Source: Naasia sp. SYSU D00057 (GTDB lineage: Bacteria > Actinomycetota > Actinomycetes > Actinomycetales > Microbacteriaceae). From it: a stretch of 64,000 bases of DNA. Location of the stretch: positions 310,001 to 374,000 of the forward strand of contig NZ_JAFMSZ010000001.1 of NCBI RefSeq assembly GCF_017916505.1, given 5' to 3'. Made by a program: the position numbers and the translations under genes. Positions 42,133 to 50,966 of this stretch are shown here, in pieces; within the stretch, counting starts at the first letter, position 1, and each line of letters starts with the position of its first letter. Under the pieces are notes generated by a model. It did not search any database. It was not told the origin of the DNA and worked only from the letters and a program-made list of their open reading frames with translations.

Positions 42133-45100
42133 ATGCCCACCAGGACCTTTCTGTTCGTGGATCAGGTCAGCTCGACCGAGCAGCTGACCCTGCTGGGCGA
42201 CCATGCCGCGCAGGAGGTTCGACGCCTGCTCTTCACTCTTCTCCGGCGCGTCATTGAGATCACGGGTGGTCACGAGGTCGACTTCACCGGTGACGGGCTC
42301 TTCTGTGCCTTCGAGGGGGCTGCGGAGGGGGTCGACGCGGCGGTCCTGATGCAGGAGGTCGTGGTGTCCTTCAACCGTCGTTATCCTCCGCAACGTCAGC
42401 TGGCGATCCGGATCGGGATGAACGCTGGGGAGCCGCTGACCAGCGAAGGGGGCGGGTACTTCGGCGCCGCTGTCGTCGTCGCCGCACGGCTCTGTGCGGC
42501 GGCAGGGAGCGGGCAGATCCTCGTCAGCGACATCGTCCGCACTCTCGCCGAACCGCAAGGGATCAGCCGCTTCGATCCCGTGGGGTCCCTACCGTTGAAG
42601 GGCATCGCAACTCCGATCCCAGCGTTCTCCGTCGTGTGGACGCCCGACGGTCGCGAGGTCCAACTGCCAGACCCGATCGCCGCCGCTGTCGCCACCGACG
42701 GAACTCTGCCGCCGTTGCTAGGGCGGAAGGAGGAACTTCGCGCCGCTGCTCAGGCCTGGGAGGCGGTTTGGGAGGGCAACCGCCGCCTGGTGCTGATCGG
42801 TGGGGAACCAGGCGTCGGGGTGACTCGCCTGTCGGCCGAGATCGCTGCCCGATTCGTCGCGGGACGGGCGACTGTCTGGTTCGGGGCCGCGCTCGGAAAG
42901 AGCTCGCGCTTCGCGCCCTGGAGTCGGGCACTGGCGGACTGGGCGGAGGCAGTGCCAAGGGCCGAAGTCCGTCTCGCCGTCGGAACCACGGCGTCCCCGC
43001 TGCTGCGCCTCGCCCCCGTGCTTCGACAGCTCCTTCCTCGGCAGGCTCCTCCAACGGCGGCGCCCGTCGACGTCGAAGCGATCGAGATAGCGGACGCGAT
43101 CGACGACCTCGTCGTGCGGTGGTCGGAGCACGAGCCCATCGCGATCGTCCTTGACGACCTGGACGACGTCGACCCGCCGTCCCTCGTCGTTCTCCGGCGG
43201 CTCCTCGAGTCCACCAGGGCAGCTCGCCTCCTCGTGATCGCGGGGTACCACACCGGCCACGTTGGCTCCCCCGCGGTCGCTGCGGCGGTCGCTCAGCTTG
43301 CCGGAATCGTCAACCTCCGGCTGCAGAGATTGTCTCCTGAGGACACCGACCGCCTGGTCCGGAGCGTCACCGGTGACGATGTCGATTCGTCCGCGCTCCG
43401 CGCGATCCGCTCAGAAAGCGAAGGCAACCCCTCTTTCGCCCTTCGCCTGGCCATCGACGTCCGGGAGCGCCTCCTGACCCGGAGAGCGGAGGCGGCTTTG
43501 GGCCGCGCGGAGGGGCTCCGCGGCGATCTTCGCGCACAGCGTGACGAGATCGCGGAGGTGGTCCACCAATTGCAGCAGTTGCGTGAGGAGGAACGCCCCA
43601 CGCTCCTCCCGTCCCTGGATGGGCGCGAATCCGATCCAGCCGATCCGCAGTGTCCCTACAAAGGCCTGGCCGCCTATCAGCCGGAAGACGCCGCCGACTT
43701 CTTCGGGCGCGAGCTCCTGATCGCCGAGCTTGTGGCGAAGCTCGGTGCCTCCCGCTTCCTCGCAGTGGTGGGCCCGTCCGGATCGGGCAAGTCATCCGTG
43801 GTCCGAGCAGGCCTCGTGCCCGCCCTCGCACGGGAGGCGCTTCCCGGCTCCTCCGAGTGGGTGCCGGTCATCACCACTCCAGGGCGGGAGTCGCTAGCGG
43901 CGTCTCTTCAGCGAGCGCGGGCCGAGGCGCACGGCCAGCGGGTGGCACTGATCGTCGATCAGTTCGAGGAACTGTGGACGACCTCGGACCGAGGTGGGGA
44001 TGGAGACGGGCAACGTGAGCGCGCCGCCGCTCTCGATCTTCTGCTGCGCTCACTGAACGGGGACGGTGATACGGCCGTGGTGGTGGCCATGCGCGCCGAC
44101 TACTACGGTCGCGCGGCCGAGCATCCCGCCCTCGCCGCAGCGATGTCGGAGTCCCAAGTTCTGGTGCCGCCGATGACGGCGGCCGAGCTTCACCGCGCCA
44201 TCGAAGCACCTGCGCGCCGAGCCGGGCTCCTTCTCGAGCGCGGGCTCGCGGACGCCGCGATTGCCGATGTCGGCGATGCAGTGGGCCGTCTTCCCCTGCT
44301 GTCGACCGCGATGCTGGAGACCTGGCGCCGGCGGCGGGGGCGTTCAATGACACTCGCGGGCTACGCGGAAGCCGGGGGCGCCCGGCAGGCAATCGCGACG
44401 CTGGCGGAGGACACGTTCGCCCTGCTGACGGACGACGAGCAGGACGCTGCCCGGCGCATCCTCCTTCGGCTGGCCGACCCGCGGGACGAGGGCGGCGATG
44501 TCGCCCGTGTCGCTCCCCTTGGTGAGCTCGGCACCGACGACGTCAGCCGACGCCTGCTCGACAGGCTGGCGGAGCGACGGCTGGTGACTGTGTCGTCCAC
44601 GACCGCTCAGGTCACCCACGAGGCTCTGCTTCGTGAATGGCCTCGTCTACGCGACTGGCTCGATGCCGACCGGATCGGGAGGCGGCTGCACCACCAGGTC
44701 GCGGAACAGGCGCGGGAGTGGGAGGCGACTGACCGGGATAGCGGGGCGCTTCTGCGCGGCACCCGGCTGAGCGCTGCTCTCGAATGGGCGGCGTCCCACC
44801 AGGAGGATGTCTCGGCCCTCGAGCGGGAGTACCTCGCCGTGTCGGAGCAGCATCACCTTGAGGAGCTCGTCCATACCCGGCGGCAGCTGCGCCGATCGCG
44901 CGTGTTGAGCTCCGCTCTCGTGCTCGTCCTCGTCGGGGCCTTGGTGGCGCTGGGTTTCGGCGTCGCTCAACAGCGTGACGCGCTCGCTCGCGCCAATGAG
45001 TCCGCCGCTATCGCCCTCGCGACCCAGGCGATCGGCCTCTCCGGCGTCAGCAGCGACACGTCGTTGCTGCTCGCGGTCGAAGCGTATGGACGCCATCCCT

Positions 45101-47073
45101 CGTTGGAAACGGAGGGAGGACTGCTGGCAGCTCTCGATGGGGCGAGACACCGATCGCGCTCGCTGCCGACTCTGCCCTCCGGAATCGCCGACATGGCTTT
45201 GAGCCCGGATCGCACGAACCTCTTCATCGCGACCAGTGCAGGCGAGGTGCGCCGTGCAGATACTGCGAGTTGGGAGCTGGACGCAACCCCGCTCGTGGAG
45301 GGGATGGTTGCCGACTTTCCCACCATCACCCTCAGTCCCGACGGCCGGCTGTTGGCCTACTTCAGCAATGACGCTGTGTACGTCATCAGCGCTGTGGACG
45401 GCTCATCGGTCGCCGGTCCCCTCGCCGGGGAAACCGCGATCGACTCCTTCGACTTCACCTCCGACAGCCAGTCGGTCGCGATCGCGAGCTTCTTCCCTAC
45501 GCCTGCGGTGCACATTCTGGACCTGAGCAGCGGAGCGGAAAGAGCGACCATACCGGCGGCGGACGGTGCAGGGCAGGTGTCCGTGGCTGCCAATCCGACG
45601 GCCGCAGAAGTTGCGATCGGAACGACCGGGGGCGTCACCCTGCAACGCTACCGACTCGACGGCACTCCGATCGAGGAAGTCGTCGAGGTACCCAGGTTGA
45701 GCGGGATCGTGAGCCTGAAGTACTCCCCCGATGGCACGAAGATTGCGGCGCGAGGATTTTCGGGCGACGCCGTTATTCTCGACGCGGTCACCCTCCTTTC
45801 CTCCGCAGAGCCGTTCGCGGTTCCGAATGGTCAGTCGGTGAGTCTCGGTTTCGCGCCTGATTCCCAGTCGCTCGTGCTCTCGGGAATCGACGGGTCGGCG
45901 CGAGTCGTCGATACCGACAACGGCGAGGTACTGGCGATCCTCGGCGGAATGAGCGGTTCTGTGGCTGCGGAATACCTGGACGAGCGGCGGGTCGTACTCG
46001 CAAGCCCGAACGCGACCGCCGCCGAGTTCGACCCGACACAAAGAACGACTATTGGGGTGACCTCCGAACGTGGCGACCCCCGGAGCCCTGACTACTTCGT
46101 CTGGTCGGCGCTTCCGGAGCCGTCAGGCCGTACCATTCTGCTCATCGAGCACAGCGGCATTAGCCGTCTCTCCTCGTCCACGCTCCGTCAAGATGCGGGA
46201 CCATTACAGGCGTTCGTGCCCGGGATGCGCGAGGGCGACCTGTCCCCAGACGGCAGCCTCCTTGCCATCTACGTAGAGACTCCGGACTACGTCACCCAGC
46301 TCGCACTCGTCGACCCGGGAACCGGCCAGCTCGTCGAGCTCGTCGACCTCTCCACCGATGGGACGCACCTCTACGGCGCTCCGGCGATCTCTCCCGACGG
46401 ACGGCGGATCGCCATCCCGGCCCACGACGGAGAACTCGTGATCGTCGACATCGGGTCCGACAGTCCGACCTTGTCGCGCACGCCGATCGAACCCGGCACG
46501 ATGGGCGTGGAGTGGGCTCCTGACGGGTCCACCCTCTTCGCGTGGACTCAAAGCGGCGACGTGACGAGCGTCGACTCCGACACGGGCGCCGTTCTCGATG
46601 AGATCCAACTGTCCGGCACCGATCTCACCGACCTCATCGCCGGCGAGGGAAGCTTCGTGATCGGAGCGACGTCCTCGGGCACTGTCCACCGAGCCGATGT
46701 GGTTACTTCGGACAAGCCGGTTGAGGTGCTGACAGGAGATGGAAATCCACTCACGGCTGTCGGGGTCTCCCCGGGCGGGGAACGTATCGCGGCACTCGGC
46801 CAGGACGGCGCGCTTCGCCTATGGGATGCCGACTCGCGCATTCAGATCGGGCCCCCGATCAGAGCCCACGGGCCAGATGCCTCTCACCTCGTCTACCTCT
46901 CCGACGGAGGGATGATCACGCTCGGGGCCGGCGGAACGGTGATCTCCTGGAACCTCGAGCCGGAGAGCTGGGTAGGAACGGCGTGTCGGTTGGTGGGCAG
47001 GGATATGAGCAGAGCGGAGTGGGCGAAGTATCTGCCGGACGAGGAGTATCAGCACACCTGCAGCGACCGCTGA
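42133..47073 (+). CDS. Class III cyclase domain - NTPase - nSTAND1 - WD40 membrane protein
   Basis: This is a 1646-residue multidomain signalling protein. Residues about 3-160 form a class III adenylate/guanylate cyclase domain (FVDQVSST, FTGDGLFCAF with metal aspartates; VVVAARL where N is usual). An AAA_16-like NTPase (about 195-440) follows, with a degenerate Walker A GGEPGVGVTR lacking the lysine, and Walker B VLDDLDD. An nSTAND1 domain (from CPYKGLAAY, about 506) has an intact GPSGSGKSS P-loop, LIVDQFEEL Walker B and THEALLREWP. A transmembrane helix lies at about 922-945, and a WD40-type beta-propeller fills about 950-1640. With one helix the propeller would be extracytoplasmic and the NTPases inside. 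It resembles actinobacterial sensor proteins; the ligand is unknown. Confidence 0.82.
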   Translation: MPTRTFLFVDQVSSTEQLTLLGDHAAQEVRRLLFTLLRRVIEITGGHEVDFTGDGLFCAFEGAAEGVDAAVLMQEVVVSFNRRYPPQRQLAIRIGMNAGEPLTSEGGGYFGAAVVVAARLCAAAGSGQILVSDIVRTLAEPQGISRFDPVGSLPLKGIATPIPAFSVVWTPDGREVQLPDPIAAAVATDGTLPPLLGRKEELRAAAQAWEAVWEGNRRLVLIGGEPGVGVTRLSAEIAARFVAGRATVWFGAALGKSSRFAPWSRALADWAEAVPRAEVRLAVGTTASPLLRLAPVLRQLLPRQAPPTAAPVDVEAIEIADAIDDLVVRWSEHEPIAIVLDDLDDVDPPSLVVLRRLLESTRAARLLVIAGYHTGHVGSPAVAAAVAQLAGIVNLRLQRLSPEDTDRLVRSVTGDDVDSSALRAIRSESEGNPSFALRLAIDVRERLLTRRAEAALGRAEGLRGDLRAQRDEIAEVVHQLQQLREEERPTLLPSLDGRESDPADPQCPYKGLAAYQPEDAADFFGRELLIAELVAKLGASRFLAVVGPSGSGKSSVVRAGLVPALAREALPGSSEWVPVITTPGRESLAASLQRARAEAHGQRVALIVDQFEELWTTSDRGGDGDGQRERAAALDLLLRSLNGDGDTAVVVAMRADYYGRAAEHPALAAAMSESQVLVPPMTAAELHRAIEAPARRAGLLLERGLADAAIADVGDAVGRLPLLSTAMLETWRRRRGRSMTLAGYAEAGGARQAIATLAEDTFALLTDDEQDAARRILLRLADPRDEGGDVARVAPLGELGTDDVSRRLLDRLAERRLVTVSSTTAQVTHEALLREWPRLRDWLDADRIGRRLHHQVAEQAREWEATDRDSGALLRGTRLSAALEWAASHQEDVSALEREYLAVSEQHHLEELVHTRRQLRRSRVLSSALVLVLVGALVALGFGVAQQRDALARANESAAIALATQAIGLSGVSSDTSLLLAVEAYGRHPSLETEGGLLAALDGARHRSRSLPTLPSGIADMALSPDRTNLFIATSAGEVRRADTASWELDATPLVEGMVADFPTITLSPDGRLLAYFSNDAVYVISAVDGSSVAGPLAGETAIDSFDFTSDSQSVAIASFFPTPAVHILDLSSGAERATIPAADGAGQVSVAANPTAAEVAIGTTGGVTLQRYRLDGTPIEEVVEVPRLSGIVSLKYSPDGTKIAARGFSGDAVILDAVTLLSSAEPFAVPNGQSVSLGFAPDSQSLVLSGIDGSARVVDTDNGEVLAILGGMSGSVAAEYLDERRVVLASPNATAAEFDPTQRTTIGVTSERGDPRSPDYFVWSALPEPSGRTILLIEHSGISRLSSSTLRQDAGPLQAFVPGMREGDLSPDGSLLAIYVETPDYVTQLALVDPGTGQLVELVDLSTDGTHLYGAPAISPDGRRIAIPAHDGELVIVDIGSDSPTLSRTPIEPGTMGVEWAPDGSTLFAWTQSGDVTSVDSDTGAVLDEIQLSGTDLTDLIAGEGSFVIGATSSGTVHRADVVTSDKPVEVLTGDGNPLTAVGVSPGGERIAALGQDGALRLWDADSRIQIGPPIRAHGPDASHLVYLSDGGMITLGAGGTVISWNLEPESWVGTACRLVGRDMSRAEWAKYLPDEEYQHTCSDR

Positions 47074-47350
47074 CCTCCACACATCTGCGTTTTGGCACTC
47101 CACATCACCGGGGGACCCGGTTACGCGGAGGCTGCCTGTGTCCCAACCATGGGCGACGCGGGACTACTCCGTCCACCGCCGCAACAACGTCAGCATGCCG
47201 ACGCCCGGAGCGTTCGGTAGCCGCACCTACGGGGCGCTCGCCACTGGTCCAATCGTCGCGAGCAGTCGGACACGGTCGGCAACCCGGACCGGGACGATGC
47301 TCCCCGGCGGCGACCCGCAGCCGCGGTCACTAGATAGAAAGGGAAGAACG

Positions 47351-47800
47351 ATGCTCGACCCCACCCAGTACACCTGGTACGACACCGACGGCAACGGCGC
47401 GGTGGACAGCGGCTTCACCGACAGCAACGGAGACGGCTACGTCGATGCCCTCGCCGGCGACCTCAATCAGGACGGCGTCGTCGACTACGTCGCTCAGGAC
47501 ACGAACCTTAATGGCGTCATCGACACCGTCCGTACCGACCCGAATGGCACCGGAGCGTTCGACCTCGTGGGTCAGGACCTCGACGAGAACGGCGTCGTCG
47601 AGCAGTTCATCCGCCCGAGCGGCGAGATCGTGATCAACGGCACAGGCCTCGTCCCGCCCTCGACATACGCCGGAGGCGTCCCGAGCGACCCGCTCGGCTT
47701 CCTTCCCGACTGGGTCTACCTCCACCCGTACTTCGGCGATGCCATCAACAACATCTCCGCCATCAGCACGATCGGCGACCTCATTCGCGCGATGGGGTGA
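47351..47800 (+). CDS. DxDGNG-repeat (EF-hand/calcium-type) protein
   Basis: This 149-residue acidic protein has no signal peptide. It has repeated Asp/Gly/Asn loops: DTDGNGAVDSG, DSNGDGYVDAL, DLNQDGVVDYV, DTNLNGVIDTV, DPNGTGAFD and DLDENGVVEQF, every 11-18 residues. This is the DxDxDG-type calcium-loop pattern of EF-hand or dockerin-like repeats. The C-terminal 55 residues are aromatic and non-repetitive. The ATG follows GAAAGGGAAG. A frameshifted relative lies at 39569-40012, on the other side of the protease and cyclase-STAND genes. Function unknown. Confidence 0.7.
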   Translation: MLDPTQYTWYDTDGNGAVDSGFTDSNGDGYVDALAGDLNQDGVVDYVAQDTNLNGVIDTVRTDPNGTGAFDLVGQDLDENGVVEQFIRPSGEIVINGTGLVPPSTYAGGVPSDPLGFLPDWVYLHPYFGDAINNISAISTIGDLIRAMG

Positions 47801-47824
47801 GGCGCGAGGACGGAGCTTCACGCA

Positions 47825-47860
47825 GATCCGCCGCCCCTCCGAAAGGAGGAGCGGCGGATC
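47825..47860. terminator. 16-bp hairpin with GAAA loop between converging genes
   Basis: GATCCGCCGCCCCTCC (47825-47840) and GGAGGAGCGGCGGATC (47845-47860) pair with one mismatch around GAAA. It lies between the converging stops at 47800 and 47878 and should terminate in both directions. Confidence 0.72.
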
Positions 47861-47877
47861 CGCAGTACGAGCAGGCG

Positions 47878-48171
47878 TCAGACGCGACGGGTGGAGGTGC
47901 CACCGCGGCGCTTCACGGCGACCCAGATCAGCAGCGCGATGATCGAGCCGATGATCGAGCCGATGATGCCGGACGGCTGCAGGAAGCCGCCCTCGGGGTC
48001 CGCTCCGAAGAGGAGGAAGCCGAGGAAGCCGCCGATGAAGGATCCGACGATGCCGAGCAGGATCGTCATGCCGATCGACATGTCCTGCTTGCCCGGGACC
48101 ACAGCGCGCGCGATGAAGCCCGCGATGAGGCCGACGATGATGACGGTGATGATCAGGCCAAGCCAGCCCAT
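47878..48171 (-). CDS. GlsB/YeaQ/YmgE-family small membrane protein
   Basis: This 97-residue protein has three hydrophobic helices: MGWLGLIITVIIVGLIAGFIAR, GMTILLGIVGSFIGGFLGFLLF and IIGSIIGSIIALLIWVAV, with a basic C-terminus KRRGG. The pattern is that of transglycosylase-associated (PF04226) stress-response membrane proteins, whose biochemical role is not settled. The ATG at 48171 was chosen because it begins the conserved WLGLI segment; a longer upstream frame lacks family similarity. It diverges from the LuxR-type regulator. Confidence 0.85.
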   Translation of the reverse strand: MGWLGLIITVIIVGLIAGFIARAVVPGKQDMSIGMTILLGIVGSFIGGFLGFLLFGADPEGGFLQPSGIIGSIIGSIIALLIWVAVKRRGGTSTRRV

Positions 48172-48266
48172 TGTTCTGCCTTCCGGAGCGCACGTGCCGT
48201 GCGGGTGAACGGTGTCCCGACGGTCGTCGAGATGGCACCAATCAAACACCCGTGCGGGTGTGGCGG

Positions 48267-48288
48267 TACACCCCTCAGGGGGTAGGTT
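48267..48288 (+). promoter_or_regulatory. Leaderless promoter with overlapping palindrome
   Basis: TAGGTT (48283-48288) lies 7 nt before the ATG at 48296, the leaderless pattern. The dyad ACCCC-tca-GGGGGT (48270-48283) runs into the -10, so a DNA-binding protein there could repress or self-regulate the gene. Confidence 0.5.
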
Positions 48289-48295
48289 GACAACC

Positions 48296-48964
48296 ATGGG
48301 CGGCCTCCCCCAAGCGCCGATCAAGATCGCACTCGTCGACGACTACGACGTCGTGCTCGTGGGCCTCGCCCACATGTTCGACCGCTACCGGGACCGCATC
48401 GTCGTCGCCGAGATCGACGCCAACCAGGCCACCAACGACGAGGTCGACATCGTCCTCTACGACTCGTTCGCGCAACCCGAGTCGGACCACGACGAGATCC
48501 GAACCCTCGTCCGCAACGCACGGGCCCGCAAGGTCGTCATGTACACCTGGAACTTCGCGCCCGAGCTCATCGAGAGCGCGAAGAAGCAGGGCGTGCACGG
48601 CTACTTGTCGAAGACGCTGCCTGCCCGCGAGCTGGTGGCCGCGCTCGAGCGGATCCACGCCGGCGAGAGGGTGTTCAGCGAGCCGCCCGGCCGGGCCCGC
48701 GCCGCTATGGGGCTCGACTGGCCGGGACGCCGCGAAGGACTGACCGAGCGCGAGTCGGAGATCCTCGCCCTCATCACCCAGGGCAAGAGCAACACGGAGG
48801 TGGCGAAGCTCACCTACCTCTCCCCCAACACGGTGAAGTCGTACATCCGGAACATCTACCGGAAGATCGGCGCGGTGAGCCGGACCCAGGCGGTGCTGTG
48901 GGGCGTCGACCACGGCTTCACGCCCGACCATCACCGCATCGACCACTGGATGGGCGGGCCGTAG
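48296..48964 (+). CDS. LuxR-family response regulator (orphan)
   Basis: This 222-residue regulator has a receiver-like N-terminus: ALVDDYDVV (acidic pair), VDIVLYDSF (likely phosphoacceptor Asp), VVMYTWN and GYLSKTL (conserved Lys). The C-terminal LuxR helix-turn-helix is LTERESEILALITQGKSNTEVAKLTYLSPNTVKSYIRNIYRKIG. There is no adjacent histidine kinase, so the partner is elsewhere or signalling is atypical. The acidic and Lys residues needed for phosphorylation are present. It has a leaderless-type promoter with an overlapping palindrome, and diverges from the GlsB-type membrane protein gene. Confidence 0.85.
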   Translation: MGGLPQAPIKIALVDDYDVVLVGLAHMFDRYRDRIVVAEIDANQATNDEVDIVLYDSFAQPESDHDEIRTLVRNARARKVVMYTWNFAPELIESAKKQGVHGYLSKTLPARELVAALERIHAGERVFSEPPGRARAAMGLDWPGRREGLTERESEILALITQGKSNTEVAKLTYLSPNTVKSYIRNIYRKIGAVSRTQAVLWGVDHGFTPDHHRIDHWMGGP

Positions 48965-49017
48965 CGGCTTGCGCCGTCTCACGCGTGACAGCGCCGCCGT
49001 CCCCGCGTAGCCTGGTC

Positions 49018-49033
49018 TTGGGCAACTGCCCAA
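49018..49033 (+). promoter_or_regulatory. Perfect palindromic operator upstream of tetR
   Basis: TTGGGCA-AC-TGCCCAA is an exact 7-bp inverted repeat ending 13 nt before the TetR start. TAGCCT (about 49009-49014) just upstream could be the -10, placing the palindrome over the transcription start. This is a typical autorepressor position. Confidence 0.62.
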
Positions 49034-49046
49034 AAGGACGGATGCG

Positions 49047-49610
49047 ATGTCGACGGTACGCGGTCGCGAGGCCAGAGATCGGCTGCTCCGCGCGGCCGCC
49101 GAGCTGATCGCCGAGTACGGCTGGACGGCCGTCACCACCCGGATGGTGGCCGATCGCGCCGGGATCGGCGCCGGGCTCGTCCACTATCACTTCGAGTCCG
49201 TAGCGGCCCTGCTCGCCGAAGCGGCCATCACGGCGGCGCGGGGCATGATGACGGAGCTCGAGTCTTTGCTGGCGCAATCGGACGACCCGCTCAGCGTGCT
49301 GCTCGGCATGCTCGACGACTACAGCGGGCGAGACCCCATGTCGCTGCTGCTCGTCGAGGCCTACCTCGCGGCCAGTCGGGACGTACAACTGCGGCAGGAG
49401 CTCGGCGGGGTGGTCGACGGCTGCCGCCGCATGCTCGAAGTCCGTCTCGCGGAGCGGGGGGTGCCCGACGCATCCGGGACCGCGATCGTGCTCGCTGCCG
49501 CCGTCGACGGTCTGCTGCTGCACCGTGCGCTCACCGGACGGCCGAGTGGCGCAGATATCGCCTCCGTGCTGCGGCAGCTCCTGCCCACCGGAGGAAGGGA
49601 GACGTCATGA
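49047..49610 (+). CDS. TetR-family transcriptional regulator
   Basis: This 187-residue regulator has an N-terminal helix-turn-helix (about 8-55): RLLRAAAELIAEYGWTAVTTRMVADRAGIGAGLVHYHFES. The all-helical ligand domain follows. It overlaps the monooxygenase gene by 4 nt, so both are co-transcribed, and the perfect palindrome at 49018-49033 is the likely operator. I infer induction by the monooxygenase's substrate or a related compound. ATG 49047 follows AAGGACGG; an ATG at 49042 is out of frame. Confidence 0.85.
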   Translation: MSTVRGREARDRLLRAAAELIAEYGWTAVTTRMVADRAGIGAGLVHYHFESVAALLAEAAITAARGMMTELESLLAQSDDPLSVLLGMLDDYSGRDPMSLLLVEAYLAASRDVQLRQELGGVVDGCRRMLEVRLAERGVPDASGTAIVLAAAVDGLLLHRALTGRPSGADIASVLRQLLPTGGRETS

Positions 49611-50824
49611 GGGTCCTCATCAGCGGCGCCGGGATCGCCGGGCTCGCCCTCGCACGGCAGCTCGCCCTGACGGGCACTGACGTCACGGTCATCGAGAAGG
49701 CGCCGGGCCCGCGCGAGAGCGGCTACATGATCGACTTCTTCGGCCCCGGCTACGACGCCGCCGAGGCGATGGGGGTCCTGCCGCGTATCCGCGAGCTCGG
49801 CTACCGGGTCGAGGAGGTCGCGTACTGCGACGATGCCGGCCGCGCGCGTGCACGGCTCAGCTATGAGAGGTTCGGTCAGGCGGCGGGCGGGCGCCTCGTG
49901 AGCATCATGCGGCCCGACCTCGAGTGCGCCCTGCGGGAGCAGCTCCCGGCGAGGGTCGACCTCCGCTACGGGGCGACCATCACGAAGGTGGATGCCCAGC
50001 CGGACGTCGTGACGGCGACCCTCAGCGACGGGACCGAACTGAGCGCGGATCTTCTCGTCGGCTGCGATGGCATCCATTCGGCTGTTCGGGCACTCGTCTT
50101 CGGACAGGAGAGCGACTGGCTGCGGCCCCTCGGCTTCGCCACCGCTGCCTACACCTTCCGCGATGCAGCCGCGCACGCCGCCATCCGGGGACGGTTCTGC
50201 CTGACCGACACCCTGCACCGCTCCATGGGCTTCTACGGGCTGCGCGACGGGAGGGTGGCCGTCTTCGCGGTGCACCGCACCGAGGATCGGAACCGGCCGG
50301 ACGACCCACGGAGAACGCTGCGCTCGGAGTACGCCTCCCTCGGCTGGCTCGCACCCCGTGCCCTCGCGGCATGCCCGCCCGGCGACGAGGTGTACTACGA
50401 CACCGTCGCTCAAGTCGTCTTGCCTTCGTGGAGTCGAGGCCGGGTCGCGCTGCTCGGCGACGCCGCAGCCGCCGTCTCGCTCCTCGCCGGACAGGGCGCC
50501 TCCCTCGCCGTCGCCGGCGCCTACGTGCTGGCGGCCGAGTTGGCAGAGGCGGACTCGATCCCCTCCGCTCTCGACGCCTATGAGCGCCGGCTGCGGCCGC
50601 TCGTGGAGAACCGGCAGGAGACCGGACGCAGGGGCGCGCGCTGGTTCGCGCCCAGGAGCAGGTGGCAGCGGTGGCTGCGCCGAGCCGCCCTCACCGCCTC
50701 GGCTCTGCCGTTCGGGGACCGCCTCGTCGCCTCCGCTCTGGCCGGCAAGCCGTCGGCACTCGTCACCGAGCTCGGAGGCGCACGCGGCGATACGCGGGAT
50801 GGAACGCTCCCCTTGCGCCGGTGA
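49607..50824 (+). CDS. FAD-dependent monooxygenase (class A hydroxylase type)
   Basis: This 405-residue flavoprotein has the Rossmann motif ISGAGIAGLALARQLA at the N-terminus, LVGCDGIHSAVR (DG motif, about 149-160) and the FAD ribityl-binding VALLGDAAAAVSLLAGQGASLAVAGAYVLA (GD motif, about 282). Length and motifs match UbiH/PhzS/TetX-like single-component hydroxylases that use NAD(P)H and oxygen. Coupling to a TetR repressor suggests an inducible role in detoxifying or modifying an aromatic or antibiotic-like compound. The substrate cannot be inferred from sequence alone. Confidence 0.86.
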   Translation: MRVLISGAGIAGLALARQLALTGTDVTVIEKAPGPRESGYMIDFFGPGYDAAEAMGVLPRIRELGYRVEEVAYCDDAGRARARLSYERFGQAAGGRLVSIMRPDLECALREQLPARVDLRYGATITKVDAQPDVVTATLSDGTELSADLLVGCDGIHSAVRALVFGQESDWLRPLGFATAAYTFRDAAAHAAIRGRFCLTDTLHRSMGFYGLRDGRVAVFAVHRTEDRNRPDDPRRTLRSEYASLGWLAPRALAACPPGDEVYYDTVAQVVLPSWSRGRVALLGDAAAAVSLLAGQGASLAVAGAYVLAAELAEADSIPSALDAYERRLRPLVENRQETGRRGARWFAPRSRWQRWLRRAALTASALPFGDRLVASALAGKPSALVTELGGARGDTRDGTLPLRR

Positions 50825-50966
50825 ACGCGGAGAACCGTCCGCCCGCCCGGAGGCGCGTCTCCCCAGTTCGGGGCTGCCGAAACCGCCCCGCGGAGCGGCG
50901 TATCCCCGCCTCCCCGCTCCGGCTGCTTCGCTGTGCCTTCAGCGATACCTGAAGGAGCACCAACCG

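Noticed and set aside
47329-47342. ATAGAAAG near 47335 as another AmtR half-site
   Set aside because: It lies in the ribosome-binding region of a non-nitrogen gene and lacks a matching left half; a chance match in an A-rich leader is more likely.
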